Assembly: GCA_016720115.1 (NCBI GenBank)
Contig: JADJXT010000001.1
Location: 558,001-622,000, forward strand
Reading direction: 5' to 3'
DNA: 64,000 bases
Source of the DNA: Sphingomonadales bacterium
Lineage (GTDB): Bacteria > Pseudomonadota > Alphaproteobacteria > Sphingomonadales > Sphingomonadaceae
The notes under the pieces were generated by a model. The model was not told the origin of the DNA. It worked only from the letters and a program-made list of their open reading frames with translations, and searched no databases. Numbering within the stretch: the stretch's first letter is position 1; each line of letters opens with the position of its first letter. Shown in pieces: positions 16,388-25,449 of the stretch. The position numbers were made by a program, and so were the translations under genes.

Positions 16388-18751
16388 TCAGAATTTGACG
16401 CCGATCGTCGCGAAGACCTGGCGCGGATTGCCGTAGAATGCAGTCAGCACGCCTTCCTGCCCGAGCGCGGGGATGACATTGCCCGCACCGCTCAGAATCG
16501 GGACACCCGTGGTCGGGTCGACGGTGATGAACTGGTAACCCGAGGTCTTGTAGTGTTTGTCCAACAGGTTCTTGCCGTAGATGCCGACGGTGAAGCGATC
16601 ATCGTCTGACGTCCAGACGAGGCTGGCATCGAGCAGCGCATAGCCCTTCTGGTCGAGATAGGGGCTCGGCGTTTCAAACTGGTTGGTCTTGCTGCGATAG
16701 GACAAAGTGGTCTGCGCGTTGAACAGGCCCGAAGCACCCGGAACGCTGACCGCCAGCGTGCCCGACGCGGTCCATTTCGGGGTGTTCTGGATACGGCGGA
16801 AATCAGCCACGTCGACACCCAGATTGTTGATGAAGCGCAGATATTTGCCGTCGATATAACCCAGCGTGCCGTTGAAGCTGAGCGCCGAGCCATTGCCCGC
16901 AAAGTCGCGCGCCAGCGAAGCGAAGCTTTCGATCTCGACACCCTGCAGGCGTGCCTTCGAGGCGTTGGTGGTGATGCCTGCAAAGGTTTCGAACACCCCG
17001 TCGCCATTATTGTCGACGCCGACCGATCCGGGGATCTGGACGTCGTTGTAATCGGCGCGGAAGCCAGTGATCGCAAGGCGCAGATTGCCGTCCGCGAGCG
17101 AGCCCTTATAGCCGATTTCATAGCTCTTCACCGTTTCCGGGTCGAAGGTCAGGAAGTCGAAAATTTCCTGATAGCTGCGCACGCCGTTGCGATCGGTATC
17201 GGGCGCGCCGGTCGAGTTGCCGCGCGGGTCAAAGCCACCGCCCTTGAAGCCTGTCGAGAAGGAGGCGTAGAGCAGGTGATCGTCGTTGGGCTTGAATTGC
17301 ACCGAGGCGCGGGGGGTGAATTTGGTGAACTTGCGTTCGCCCTCGAAATCGGAATCGGTGACCAGCGCGATCGGTGCGATGCCGCCAAGTTGCGGATCGG
17401 GGCCCAAAATGCGGCGTTGTTTCAGGATGTCCGCACGGCGCTTGTCCGAGGTATAGCGGCCGCCCAATGAAATCGCGAACTGGTCGCTGAAATCATAGGT
17501 GAAATCGCCGAATACCGACCAGGTTTCGGTGTTGACCGTTCCCGCAGTGTAAGATGAGAATTGCGGGAAGGCGAGCAGGTTTCCGGTCGTGTAGAGCAGC
17601 ACATCGAAATTGGTGATCGCCTGCGCGTCGAGATAATAGAAGCCGACAAGGCCGTTCAGTTTGTCGCCTTCATAAAGCAGCTGGAATTCCTGGCTGATCT
17701 GTTCGTTGCCATAATAGCCGGGCACGTCCACGTCGACAGCGGGCAGCGCATCGAAATCGATCGGCGCAAAGCTTTCATCCTCACGCCATGCGCTGATGCT
17801 GCGCAGCGTAAGGTTGTCGGTCAGGTTGGCACTGATGTTCATGGCAAGGCCATAGGCCTTGATGTCCTGCTCCGGCGTCACCAGCGCGCCGCGCGTATCG
17901 TAAACATCGTCGAGTACGGGCGTGTTCGATTGCAGGCTACCGATCAGGCGATGGCCGCCGCGCGGATCGGATTTGTCGTGGGTGTAGTCGCCCGAAATGC
18001 GGATCAGCACCGGCGCGTCATTGCCGCCAAACTCGACGGTGCCACGACCGGCCCAGACATCCTTGTTATAGTTCTCGCGACCGGTAGTCAGGTTGTCGCC
18101 AAAGCCACCACGGCTGAGGCGCGCAAGCGAGCCGCCAACACGGAACAGGTCGCCGATTGGCGCGCTGACGGTGACCACACCATCAGCCTGCTTGTAGGTG
18201 CCAAGGGTGGCGCGCAGTTTCAGCTGGAATTCGTCGGGCAGTTGCTTGGTCACATATTTGACCGCGCCGCCGATGGTGTTGCGGCCGTAAAGCGTGCCCT
18301 GCGGCCCGCGCAGCACTTCGATCCGTTCGACTTCGTAAATGTCGAGCACGGCGGCCTGCGGACGGTTGAGATAGACATCGTCAAGATAGATGCCGACGCC
18401 GGCCTCGAAGCCGCCGACCGGATCCTGCTGCCCGACGCCGCGGATGAAGGCGGTCAGCGTCGAATTGGTCGCGCGCGAATTTTCGAGCGTCACGTTGGGC
18501 GTGGTGTCCGAAATGGCGGTGATGTCCATCGCCCCGGCCTGCGCCAGCGCTTCGCCCGAATAGGCGGTGACGGCGATGGGCACATCGAGCAGGCTTTCCT
18601 CGCGGCGACGGGCGGTGACGATAATTTCGCCGCTGTCCGCACCCGTTTCGGCGGTTGTTTCGTCCTGTGCCCTGACGGGGGCCGCTGCCGCCACGCTGCC
18701 AAAGGCGATGCCGGTCATCAGAATTGCACGGCTAACTGACTGGAATTTCAT
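16388..18751 (-). CDS. TonB-dependent outer-membrane receptor
   Basis: This 787-residue receptor has a signal peptide (MKFQSVSRAILMTGIAFGS, ending near APVRAQ), a TonB-box-like EIIVTARRREESLLDVP and a plug domain (VERIEVLRGPQGTLYGRN). A C-terminal beta-barrel follows, ending in FATIGVKF with terminal Phe. Such receptors import siderophores, vitamins or plant and aromatic compounds using TonB energy. I choose the ATG at 18751 because it gives a proper signal peptide; the frame is open to 18829. It is divergent from a TetR gene with an operator between, which suggests substrate-inducible expression. The substrate is unknown. Confidence 0.93.
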   Translation of the reverse strand: MKFQSVSRAILMTGIAFGSVAAAAPVRAQDETTAETGADSGEIIVTARRREESLLDVPIAVTAYSGEALAQAGAMDITAISDTTPNVTLENSRATNSTLTAFIRGVGQQDPVGGFEAGVGIYLDDVYLNRPQAAVLDIYEVERIEVLRGPQGTLYGRNTIGGAVKYVTKQLPDEFQLKLRATLGTYKQADGVVTVSAPIGDLFRVGGSLARLSRGGFGDNLTTGRENYNKDVWAGRGTVEFGGNDAPVLIRISGDYTHDKSDPRGGHRLIGSLQSNTPVLDDVYDTRGALVTPEQDIKAYGLAMNISANLTDNLTLRSISAWREDESFAPIDFDALPAVDVDVPGYYGNEQISQEFQLLYEGDKLNGLVGFYYLDAQAITNFDVLLYTTGNLLAFPQFSSYTAGTVNTETWSVFGDFTYDFSDQFAISLGGRYTSDKRRADILKQRRILGPDPQLGGIAPIALVTDSDFEGERKFTKFTPRASVQFKPNDDHLLYASFSTGFKGGGFDPRGNSTGAPDTDRNGVRSYQEIFDFLTFDPETVKSYEIGYKGSLADGNLRLAITGFRADYNDVQIPGSVGVDNNGDGVFETFAGITTNASKARLQGVEIESFASLARDFAGNGSALSFNGTLGYIDGKYLRFINNLGVDVADFRRIQNTPKWTASGTLAVSVPGASGLFNAQTTLSYRSKTNQFETPSPYLDQKGYALLDASLVWTSDDDRFTVGIYGKNLLDKHYKTSGYQFITVDPTTGVPILSGAGNVIPALGQEGVLTAFYGNPRQVFATIGVKF

Positions 18752-18817
18752 GTTATCCTCTCTTCCGTCCACGCGAAGTTGCGGCTGTTCCGCAATTTTC
18801 TGCTTGCTCCATACTGA

Positions 18818-18839
18818 AAGTTGAACCATCTTTCAACTT
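18818..18839. promoter_or_regulatory. Palindromic operator between TonB receptor and TetR regulator
   Basis: AAGTTGAA and TTCAACTT form a perfect 8-bp inverted repeat spaced by 6 bases. It lies 67 bases upstream of the receptor ATG and about 20 bases upstream of the regulator ATG. This is the position and size expected for a TetR dimer site controlling both genes. Confidence 0.7.
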
Positions 18840-18859
18840 AGACAAGAGGATTTTTGCAA

Positions 18860-19486
18860 ATGGTTGCCGGGCGTGGCATAGATGCAACAATGACCGGGGA
18901 GGACAAAGCACCGCGCACCGAACGTGGTCGACGTACATTGCGTGCGCTGCTGGACGCTGCCGCTGCCGAATTTGGCGAAAAGGGCTTTCACGAAAGCTCC
19001 GTGGTCAGCATCACCAGCCGCGCCGGCGTGGCGCTGGGCAGCTTCTATACCTATTTCGATTCAAAAGAGACGCTGTTCCGCGCGCTGGTGAAGCACATGT
19101 CGGGGCAGGTGCGCGATCATGTTGCGCCGCTGGTCGCGGGCGAGGGCGATCAGCTCGAACGCGAACGGCGCGGTCTGACGGCTTTCCTTGCCTTTGCCCG
19201 CAGCCACAAGGAAATCTACCGGATCATCGATGAGGCCGAATTTGTCGCCCCCGATGCCTGGCGGGCGCATTATGGCACCACCGCCGACCGCATATTGGAA
19301 CGTCTGCAGGGCGCGGTGGCGCGCGGCGAGCTGGCCGGACCGGTTGACGAAGCCCATGCCTGGGCGATCATGGGGATGAACGTGTTTCTCGGGCTGCGTT
19401 ATGGCGTGCTGGATGAAGAGCGCGGTGTCGGTGAGGTTGCCGACGTGGTCAATGCCATGCTGCGGGACGGGCTAACGAAACGCTAG
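18860..19486 (+). CDS. TetR-family transcriptional regulator
   Basis: The 208-residue protein has an N-terminal TetR helix-turn-helix (FHESSVVSITSRAGVALGSF, then YTYFDSKETLFRALV) and an all-helical ligand domain. The ATG at 18860 has AGAGGA 10 bases upstream; an internal ATG at 18890 is an alternative. It is divergent from the TonB receptor and probably represses it and itself through the palindrome at 18818-18839. The ligand is unknown but may be the receptor substrate or its acyl-CoA. Confidence 0.88.
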   Translation: MVAGRGIDATMTGEDKAPRTERGRRTLRALLDAAAAEFGEKGFHESSVVSITSRAGVALGSFYTYFDSKETLFRALVKHMSGQVRDHVAPLVAGEGDQLERERRGLTAFLAFARSHKEIYRIIDEAEFVAPDAWRAHYGTTADRILERLQGAVARGELAGPVDEAHAWAIMGMNVFLGLRYGVLDEERGVGEVADVVNAMLRDGLTKR

Positions 19487-19615
19487 TCCGTCCGCATATT
19501 TTCGACGTTGAAACACAGCAATAGTTCACAATTCCGACAAGGTTGCCTTCAAAGCGCCCTTGCGGAAAAAGCAGCGGCTGGATTGTTGGGGCCATCCCGG
19601 CTATGCGCCCGGCGC

Positions 19616-21151
19616 ATGACGACAGCACCCTGGGCCACGCGCCGCACCTTTGCGATCATCTCGCACCCCGACGCGGGCAAGACCACTTTGACCGAGAAGC
19701 TGCTGCTGCAGGGCGGCGCGATCCATCTTGCCGGTGAGGTCAAGGCCCGCGGGGCTGCACGGCGCGCGCGTTCGGACTGGATGAAGATCGAGCAGCAGCG
19801 CGGCATTTCGGTGACCTCCAGCGTGATGACCTTTGAAAAGGACGGCATCACCTTCAACCTGCTCGACACGCCGGGGCATGAGGACTTCAGCGAAGATACC
19901 TATCGCACGCTGACCGCGGTCGATTCGGCGATCATGGTGGTCGACGCGGCCAAGGGTATCGAACCTCAGACGCTCAAGCTGTTCGAGGTCTGCCGCCTGC
20001 GCAGCGTCCCGATTATCACCTTCGTCAACAAGGTCGACCGCGAAGGCCGCGCCTGTTTCGAAATCCTCGACGAGGTTGCCGACAAGCTTGCCCTCGATGT
20101 CTGCCCGATGAGCTGGCCGGTGGGCATGGGCGGCACGTTCGAGGGTATCCTCGATTTTGCGAGCGGCGGCGTATCGCGCCCCGAAGGCGACAGCCGCGAA
20201 TTTCTCGGTAAGGTCGATCCGTCACCCGCGCTGCCGCCCGAAGTCGCTGAAGAGGTCGAGCTGGCGCAGGCGGGCTATCCCGAATTCGATCTTGAGGCCT
20301 ATCGCCACGGCGATCTGACGCCTGTCTATTTCGGCTCGGCGCTCAAGAATTTCGGCGTCGGCGAACTGATCGACGCCATCGCCAGATTCGCGCCCCCGCC
20401 GCGGCCGCAGCCGAGCGAGGCAGGAACGATTACCCCCGACAACGGAGAAGTGACCGGCTTCATATTCAAGGTGCAGGCCAATATGGACCCGCAGCACCGC
20501 GACCGCATCGCCTTCATGCGGCTCTGCTCGGGCACCTTCAAGCGCGGCATGAAGCTGACGCCATCGGGTCTGGGCAAGCCGGTGGCGATCCATTCGCCGA
20601 TCCTCTTTTTCGCGCAGGACCGTGAAATTGCCGACACTGCCGAGCCCGGCGACATCATCGGCATCCCCAATCACGGCACGCTGCGCGTCGGCGATACGCT
20701 GAGCGAAAGGAACGGCGTCCGCTTCACCGGCCTGCCCAACTTCGCGCCGGAAATCCTGCGCCGGGTGATCCTGCGCGATCCGACCAAGACCAAGCAGTTG
20801 CGCAAAGCGCTCGATGATTTGAGCGAAGAAGGCGTGATCCAGGTCTTCTACCCCGAAATCGGCTCCAACTGGGTGGTCGGTGTCGTCGGCCAGCTCCAGC
20901 TCGACGTGCTGATCAGCCGGCTGGAGGCCGAGTATAAGGTCGACGCCTTCCTCGAACCCGCCCCCTACGACACCGCCCGCTGGCTCAACGGCAGCGATGC
21001 GGCGCTAAAAACCTTTGCCCAGTTCAACGGCGGCAATATGGCCAAGGACCGCGACGGCAACCCCGTCTTCATGGCGCGCTCGTCATGGGATGTGGGGTAT
21101 CAGCAGGAAAAGAACCCCGAATTGGTGTTCAGCGCCACCAAGGAGCGGTGA
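19616..21151 (+). CDS. prfC: Peptide chain release factor 3
   Basis: This 511-residue translational GTPase recycles RF1 and RF2 after peptide release. The G1 motif is PDAGKTT, G2 lies around QQRGISVTSS, G3 is DTPGHEDF and G4 is NKVDR. Domain II and the C-terminal RF3 domain follow at normal length. The ATG at 19616 gives the usual N-terminus (MTTAPWATRRTFAIISHPDA); the frame is open further upstream without homology. It stands alone, followed by a repeat element. Confidence 0.96.
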   Translation: MTTAPWATRRTFAIISHPDAGKTTLTEKLLLQGGAIHLAGEVKARGAARRARSDWMKIEQQRGISVTSSVMTFEKDGITFNLLDTPGHEDFSEDTYRTLTAVDSAIMVVDAAKGIEPQTLKLFEVCRLRSVPIITFVNKVDREGRACFEILDEVADKLALDVCPMSWPVGMGGTFEGILDFASGGVSRPEGDSREFLGKVDPSPALPPEVAEEVELAQAGYPEFDLEAYRHGDLTPVYFGSALKNFGVGELIDAIARFAPPPRPQPSEAGTITPDNGEVTGFIFKVQANMDPQHRDRIAFMRLCSGTFKRGMKLTPSGLGKPVAIHSPILFFAQDREIADTAEPGDIIGIPNHGTLRVGDTLSERNGVRFTGLPNFAPEILRRVILRDPTKTKQLRKALDDLSEEGVIQVFYPEIGSNWVVGVVGQLQLDVLISRLEAEYKVDAFLEPAPYDTARWLNGSDAALKTFAQFNGGNMAKDRDGNPVFMARSSWDVGYQQEKNPELVFSATKER

Positions 21152-21159
21152 GCTATTGG

Positions 21160-21363
21160 GTCACCCGAAGCACCGAAGAACCGAAGACATCGCAGCGCAT
21201 CAAATATCAACCGTCACCCTGAACTTGTTTCAGGGTCCATTTCTCCTCTTCACCCTTCGGTCTCGGTTGCACGATGGATGCTGAAACAAGTTCAGCATGA
21301 CGAGTAAAAAACAAAGTTGGAAACCGAAACTGCCCTCTTCGGTTCTTTGGTGCTTCGGGTGAC
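21160..21363. repeat. Composite element with 28-bp terminal inverted repeats
   Basis: The ends 21160-21187 and 21336-21363 match as inverted repeats at 27 of 28 positions (from GTCACCCGAAGCACCGAAGA inwards). They enclose a 91-bp palindromic repeat (21212-21302). No coding frame is evident. The layout resembles a miniature inverted-repeat element with a second repeat nested in it; no obvious target duplication is seen. Confidence 0.75.
21212..21302. repeat. 91-bp palindromic repeat, CGTCACCCTGAACTTG family
   Basis: It starts CGTCACCCTGAACTTGTTTC and ends GAAACAAGTTCAGCATGACG, with a small hairpin at each end. A copy of the same 91-bp length lies inside the acyl-CoA ligase gene at 60678-60768. 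Confidence 0.85.
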
Positions 21364-21419
21364 ATATCTTGACCCCTCCTTGTCCTTCCCGCACATCCCT
21401 CGCAGGGAGAGCGCACACC

Positions 21420-22889
21420 ATGACCGACCATATCCTTGTCATCGATGAAGGCACCACGTCGACGCGTGCGATGCTGTTCGCGAAGGACGGCACCTGCCTT
21501 GGAACCGCTCAGCGACCGCTGACCCAGCATTATCCCGCGCCCGGCCTTGTCGAACATGATGCGACGGAAATCTGGGGCCTCACCCTCGAATGTGCGCGCG
21601 AGATGGTGGCGCAGGCAGGTGGGCCGCATGCCATTGCCGGCATCGGCATCACCAACCAGCGCGAGACAGTGGTATTCTGGGACCGGCGCACCGGTGAACC
21701 GCTGGCCCGCGCGATCGTCTGGCAGGACCGACGCACAGCGGAGATTTGCGAGACGCTTAAGGCGGCAGGCCACGAACCTGATGTGCAGGCGAAAACCGGA
21801 TTGCTACTCGATCCCTATTTTTCGGGTTCGAAAATCGGCTGGGCGCTCGCCAACTGGCCGCAATTGGAGGCGGCAGGCGGACATCTCGCGGTCGGCACGG
21901 TCGAATCTTACCTTGTCTATCGCCTCACCGGCGGTAGCGCGCATGTTTCCGACGCCAGCAATGCCAGCCGCACCGCACTGATGGCCATCGGCAGCGGCGA
22001 TTGGGACGATGGGCTGTTGAACCTGTTCGGCGTGCCACGCGCGATCCTCCCCCGAATATGCGACAGCGCGGGGCAATTGGGCATGACCGATGCCGATCTG
22101 TTCGGCGCCCCGATCGCGATCACCGGAATGGCAGGCGACCAGCAGGCGGCGCTGATCGGGCAGGGCTGCCTCGAACCCGGCCAGACCAAGGCGACCTTTG
22201 GCACCGGCGCGTTCGTGCTGACCCAGACGGGGCGCACGCTGCCGCGTTCGACCAACCGGCTGCTCGCAACCGTGGCATGGCAGTTGGACGGCGAACGCCA
22301 TTATGCGCTCGAGGGTTCGGTGTTCGTCGCAGGCTCGCTGATCCAGTGGCTGCGCGACGATCTCGGCCTCATAGAAGCCTCAGCCGAAACCGAGCCGCTT
22401 GCGCGCAGCGTTGAGGATAATGGCGGCGTTTATCTCGTCCCCGCGCTGTCGGGGCTCGGCGCGCCGCACTGGCAGCCGGGCGCGCGGGCCGCGATCCACG
22501 GGCTGACCTTCGCCGCAAAGAAGGCGCATGTCGCCCGCGCCGCTTTGGAGGCGATGGCGCACCAGACCCACGATCTCAAAACCGTTTTCGCCGCCGACGG
22601 TGCCGACTGGGCCGAACTGCGCGTCGATGGCGGCATGGTGTCGAACGGCTGGATGGTGCAGGATCTCGCCGACATCTTGGCGGTCGAGGTCGAGCGCCCC
22701 GATTTCGTCGAAACCACCGCGTTGGGTGCAGCGATGCTCGCGGCGGTTGGCGCCGGGCTCTATGATTCACTGGCCGAGGCGTCGGCGATGCGCGGGCAAG
22801 TCGGAAGGTTCAGCCCGGCAATGGACGGAGCGGCGCGCGAGGCTAGGTTGGCCGGATGGAAGGATGCGCTGGGGCGGGTTCTGGGGTGA
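21420..22889 (+). CDS. glpK: Glycerol kinase
   Basis: This 489-residue FGGY-family sugar kinase phosphorylates glycerol to sn-glycerol 3-phosphate. Motifs are IDEGTTSTRAMLF at the N-terminus, GITNQRETVVFWDRRTGEP, ATFGTGAFVLTQTG and the C-terminal VDGGMVSNGWMVQDLADIL. The ATG at 21420 has AGGGAGAG upstream. No transporter (glpF) or glpD lies beside it, so it appears as a single gene between a repeat element and an AT-rich islet. Confidence 0.94.
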   Translation: MTDHILVIDEGTTSTRAMLFAKDGTCLGTAQRPLTQHYPAPGLVEHDATEIWGLTLECAREMVAQAGGPHAIAGIGITNQRETVVFWDRRTGEPLARAIVWQDRRTAEICETLKAAGHEPDVQAKTGLLLDPYFSGSKIGWALANWPQLEAAGGHLAVGTVESYLVYRLTGGSAHVSDASNASRTALMAIGSGDWDDGLLNLFGVPRAILPRICDSAGQLGMTDADLFGAPIAITGMAGDQQAALIGQGCLEPGQTKATFGTGAFVLTQTGRTLPRSTNRLLATVAWQLDGERHYALEGSVFVAGSLIQWLRDDLGLIEASAETEPLARSVEDNGGVYLVPALSGLGAPHWQPGARAAIHGLTFAAKKAHVARAALEAMAHQTHDLKTVFAADGADWAELRVDGGMVSNGWMVQDLADILAVEVERPDFVETTALGAAMLAAVGAGLYDSLAEASAMRGQVGRFSPAMDGAAREARLAGWKDALGRVLG

Positions 22890-22916
22890 AGAGCATCAAC
22901 ATTTCCAATTGACATT

Positions 22917-23795
22917 TTGATTTCAGCCATAGGACAAAGCACTAGGTTGATAAGGGATTTATCTTTGTTCAGATCGCCAAATTATCGAAGAGCTTTCATC
23001 AGTACGATGCTGGTTGTCAATGCAACTCTACTGCTTGCAGCTATTCCGCTTGCTCTCACTACGGAAAATCGAAATATTATTTTAGATCATCCATTTATCG
23101 CAGTATCGACGTTGATTGCCATAGAATTGGCTGTTGTTTTATATTTTGCTTTCATACGAAAACCGATTGAAGAGGATCCCGAGTTTTTCTCTGATCCTGA
23201 AAAGCTGAAAACAACATTGCGTTTTTGCAAAGCGGAAGACAATGAAAGTACGGAAGAAATATATTTTGAGTGGTTTGATAAGAGCTTATCCATAGATGAT
23301 ACAGAATATGAAAAAATTGTAGAAAGAAATCAATTTGTAAGAGTTGCTGAAGTTGTTACGAAAAATGCATATGGGAAAAGCACATTTGTAGCGGGATACT
23401 ATGCTGTATTTACGATTTCTTCGACAACACTTGATGATCTATATTCTGGTAAATTGAAAGAAAAAGACCTTACTTCTTCTCATGTTTTGGATATCAATAG
23501 CCCTGATGCCGCTGTTTTGTACATCTGCGAGGTGGTTTCTTCAAAGAGATGTAGTGTAAGAGAAGCGTTAATGAGCGATATGCTTAGTTATATAGTACAT
23601 ATAATTTCAAAAAATTCAAATATTAAAAAGATTTCCACTTGGCCTTACACTAGATATGGAAAGAAACTCGTTCAAGCGAAGAGGGGCTTCAATAAAGTAG
23701 AAACTGGATTTGCAGGAAACCTATATTATGAAGCGTCCGTTGGTAGCTACTCTCGCAGCGATGTAAGGAAATTCAAACCCGTACATGAAATCTAG
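22917..23795 (+). CDS. AT-rich orphan: two membrane segments plus GNAT-like C-terminal region
   Basis: The frame gives up to 292 residues and is far richer in A and T than all neighbours (many AAA, ATA and TTT codons), a clear sign of transfer. Two hydrophobic segments (about residues 30-48 and 60-80) are followed by a soluble domain. There FVAGYYAVFTIS, VLYICEVVSSKRCSVREAL and KKLVQAKRGFNKVETG resemble the strand, acetyl-CoA loop and last helix of GNAT acetyltransferases, though I cannot confirm this. The start is unclear: TTG 22917 is the longest choice and there is no good ribosome binding site. It sits between glpK and the end of rpoN. Function unknown. Confidence 0.7.
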   Translation: MISAIGQSTRLIRDLSLFRSPNYRRAFISTMLVVNATLLLAAIPLALTTENRNIILDHPFIAVSTLIAIELAVVLYFAFIRKPIEEDPEFFSDPEKLKTTLRFCKAEDNESTEEIYFEWFDKSLSIDDTEYEKIVERNQFVRVAEVVTKNAYGKSTFVAGYYAVFTISSTTLDDLYSGKLKEKDLTSSHVLDINSPDAAVLYICEVVSSKRCSVREALMSDMLSYIVHIISKNSNIKKISTWPYTRYGKKLVQAKRGFNKVETGFAGNLYYEASVGSYSRSDVRKFKPVHEI

Positions 23796-23827
23796 CCTTC
23801 CGCGCAGCATGTGACCAAGCGGAGGCG

Positions 23828-25327
23828 CTACCGCCCCATCTTCTTCGCGCGCCGCCTTTGCACGCTCGAGCCAATCCCCATCGCCTCGCGATATTTGGCC
23901 ACCGTCCGCCGCGCAATGTCGAAGCCTTTTTGCTTGAGCAGGTCGACCAGCGTGTCGTCCGAAAGGATGTCATCCGGCGCCTCTGTATCGATCAGCGCCT
24001 TGATCGCGGCCTTTACCGCCTCCGCCGAAGCGCCGTCGCCATCGGCGGAGCCGACCCCGCTCGAGAAGAAATATTTGAGATCGAACAGCCCGCGCGCGCA
24101 GTGCAGATATTTGTTGCTGGTGACGCGGCTGACGGTCGATTCGTGCATGTCGATGGCTTCGGCCACCTGGCGCAATGTCAGCGGTTTCAGTCGCGAAACG
24201 CCTTCGCGGAAGAAACCTTCCTGCTGCTTCACGATTTCCTGCGCGACCTTCATGATCGTGCGCTGGCGCTGGTCCATTGCCTTGATCAACCAGTTGGCAT
24301 CGGCGAGCGCCTCGTTGAGCCAGTTGTTCGCGGCCTTGTTATCGCCGCCGCCACCCATTTCGGCATAATAGCTGCGGTTGACCAGCAGGCGCGGCAGGTT
24401 GGCGCTGTTGAGTTCGATTGCCCAGCCTTTGCCCTGCGCCGTTACAAACAGGTCGGGGGTAACCGCCACTGCCGCATCGTCGCTGTCGAAACGCAGCCCC
24501 GGCTTCGGATCATAGCCACGCAGTTCGACCAGCATGTCGCGCAGATCCTCGTCATCGACCCGGCACAGCCGCTTGAGCTGGTCGAAACTGCCACGCGCGA
24601 CAAGATCGAGATTGTCGATCAGCCGCGCCATGCACGGATCGTAGCGGTCGGCCTCCTTCGCCTGCAGCGCGATGCACTCGGCAAGGTCGCGCGCGCCGAC
24701 GCCGGTGGGATCGAAGGTCTGGAGCAGCGCCAGCGCCGCCTCCATCTCCGTCAGCGGCGCGCCCAACCGATAGGCGAGGCCCATAAGATCGACGCCCAGC
24801 CAGCCTGAAGGCTCGATATGTTCGATCAGCTGTTCGAGCAGAAGCAACTGCCGCCCCGATGCGCTTGCCCCCGCCTGTTGCATCAGATGTTCGCGCAAGG
24901 AAATGTCGGGTGCGGCGAAGGCGTCGAAATCGGGGCCCTCTCCAAATTCGGAACCGCGCTGATCGATGCCGCTCATCCCCAGCATCCCGTCGGCTCCGGC
25001 GCCTCCGCCCTCACCGGGTTCGAAGGTTTCGCTGGAAAAGTCGGTGTCGAGCGCCTCGCTGCCGGTGCCGAAATCGCCTTCGTTCATCAATTGGTCGCTG
25101 CCCAGCGTTTCGGGGGCAGGCGCGGTATCCGGCAATTGGGGTGCATCGCCCTCGGGTGTGGCATCCCCTGCCGCCAACTCGAGCAGGGGGTTGCGTTCCA
25201 GTTCCTCGGCAATGAAGGCGTCGATTTCGAGCGAAGACAGCGCGAGCAGCTTGATCGCCTGCTGCAACTGCGGCGTCATCACCAGCGACTGGGTCTGCCG
25301 AAGATCGAGGCGGGGGGCTAGGGCCAT
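23828..25327 (-). CDS. rpoN: RNA polymerase sigma-54 factor
   Basis: This 499-residue sigma factor directs transcription from -24/-12 promoters with AAA+ activators. Region I (LRQTQSLVMTPQLQQAIKLL) at the N-terminus contacts activator and core. An acidic region II follows (about residues 50-130). The RpoN box ARRTVAKYREAMGI sits near the C-terminus. Length and order are standard. It is followed upstream, after a repeat, by the lptB-lptA-lptC genes in the same direction, the frequent lpt-rpoN linkage in proteobacteria. Confidence 0.97.
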   Translation of the reverse strand: MALAPRLDLRQTQSLVMTPQLQQAIKLLALSSLEIDAFIAEELERNPLLELAAGDATPEGDAPQLPDTAPAPETLGSDQLMNEGDFGTGSEALDTDFSSETFEPGEGGGAGADGMLGMSGIDQRGSEFGEGPDFDAFAAPDISLREHLMQQAGASASGRQLLLLEQLIEHIEPSGWLGVDLMGLAYRLGAPLTEMEAALALLQTFDPTGVGARDLAECIALQAKEADRYDPCMARLIDNLDLVARGSFDQLKRLCRVDDEDLRDMLVELRGYDPKPGLRFDSDDAAVAVTPDLFVTAQGKGWAIELNSANLPRLLVNRSYYAEMGGGGDNKAANNWLNEALADANWLIKAMDQRQRTIMKVAQEIVKQQEGFFREGVSRLKPLTLRQVAEAIDMHESTVSRVTSNKYLHCARGLFDLKYFFSSGVGSADGDGASAEAVKAAIKALIDTEAPDDILSDDTLVDLLKQKGFDIARRTVAKYREAMGIGSSVQRRRAKKMGR

Positions 25328-25360
25328 CGGTTTAGCGCCTTAATTGCCCCAAAACCGCTA

Positions 25361-25418
25361 GTGCTGAGCTTGTCGAAGCACGCCCCGCAGTGATGCGCCC
25401 TTCGACAAGCTCAGGGCT
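25361..25418. repeat. Inverted pair of TTCGACAAGCTCAG repeats between lptB and rpoN
   Basis: CTGAGCTTGTCGAAG on the left and CTTCGACAAGCTCAG on the right form a hairpin-capable pair. The same unit occurs inside pheT (15389-15415) and, more degraded, near the end of sppA. Confidence 0.8.
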
Positions 25419-25449
25419 ACGGTGAATTTTGACGTGCACCTGTTGGCCC

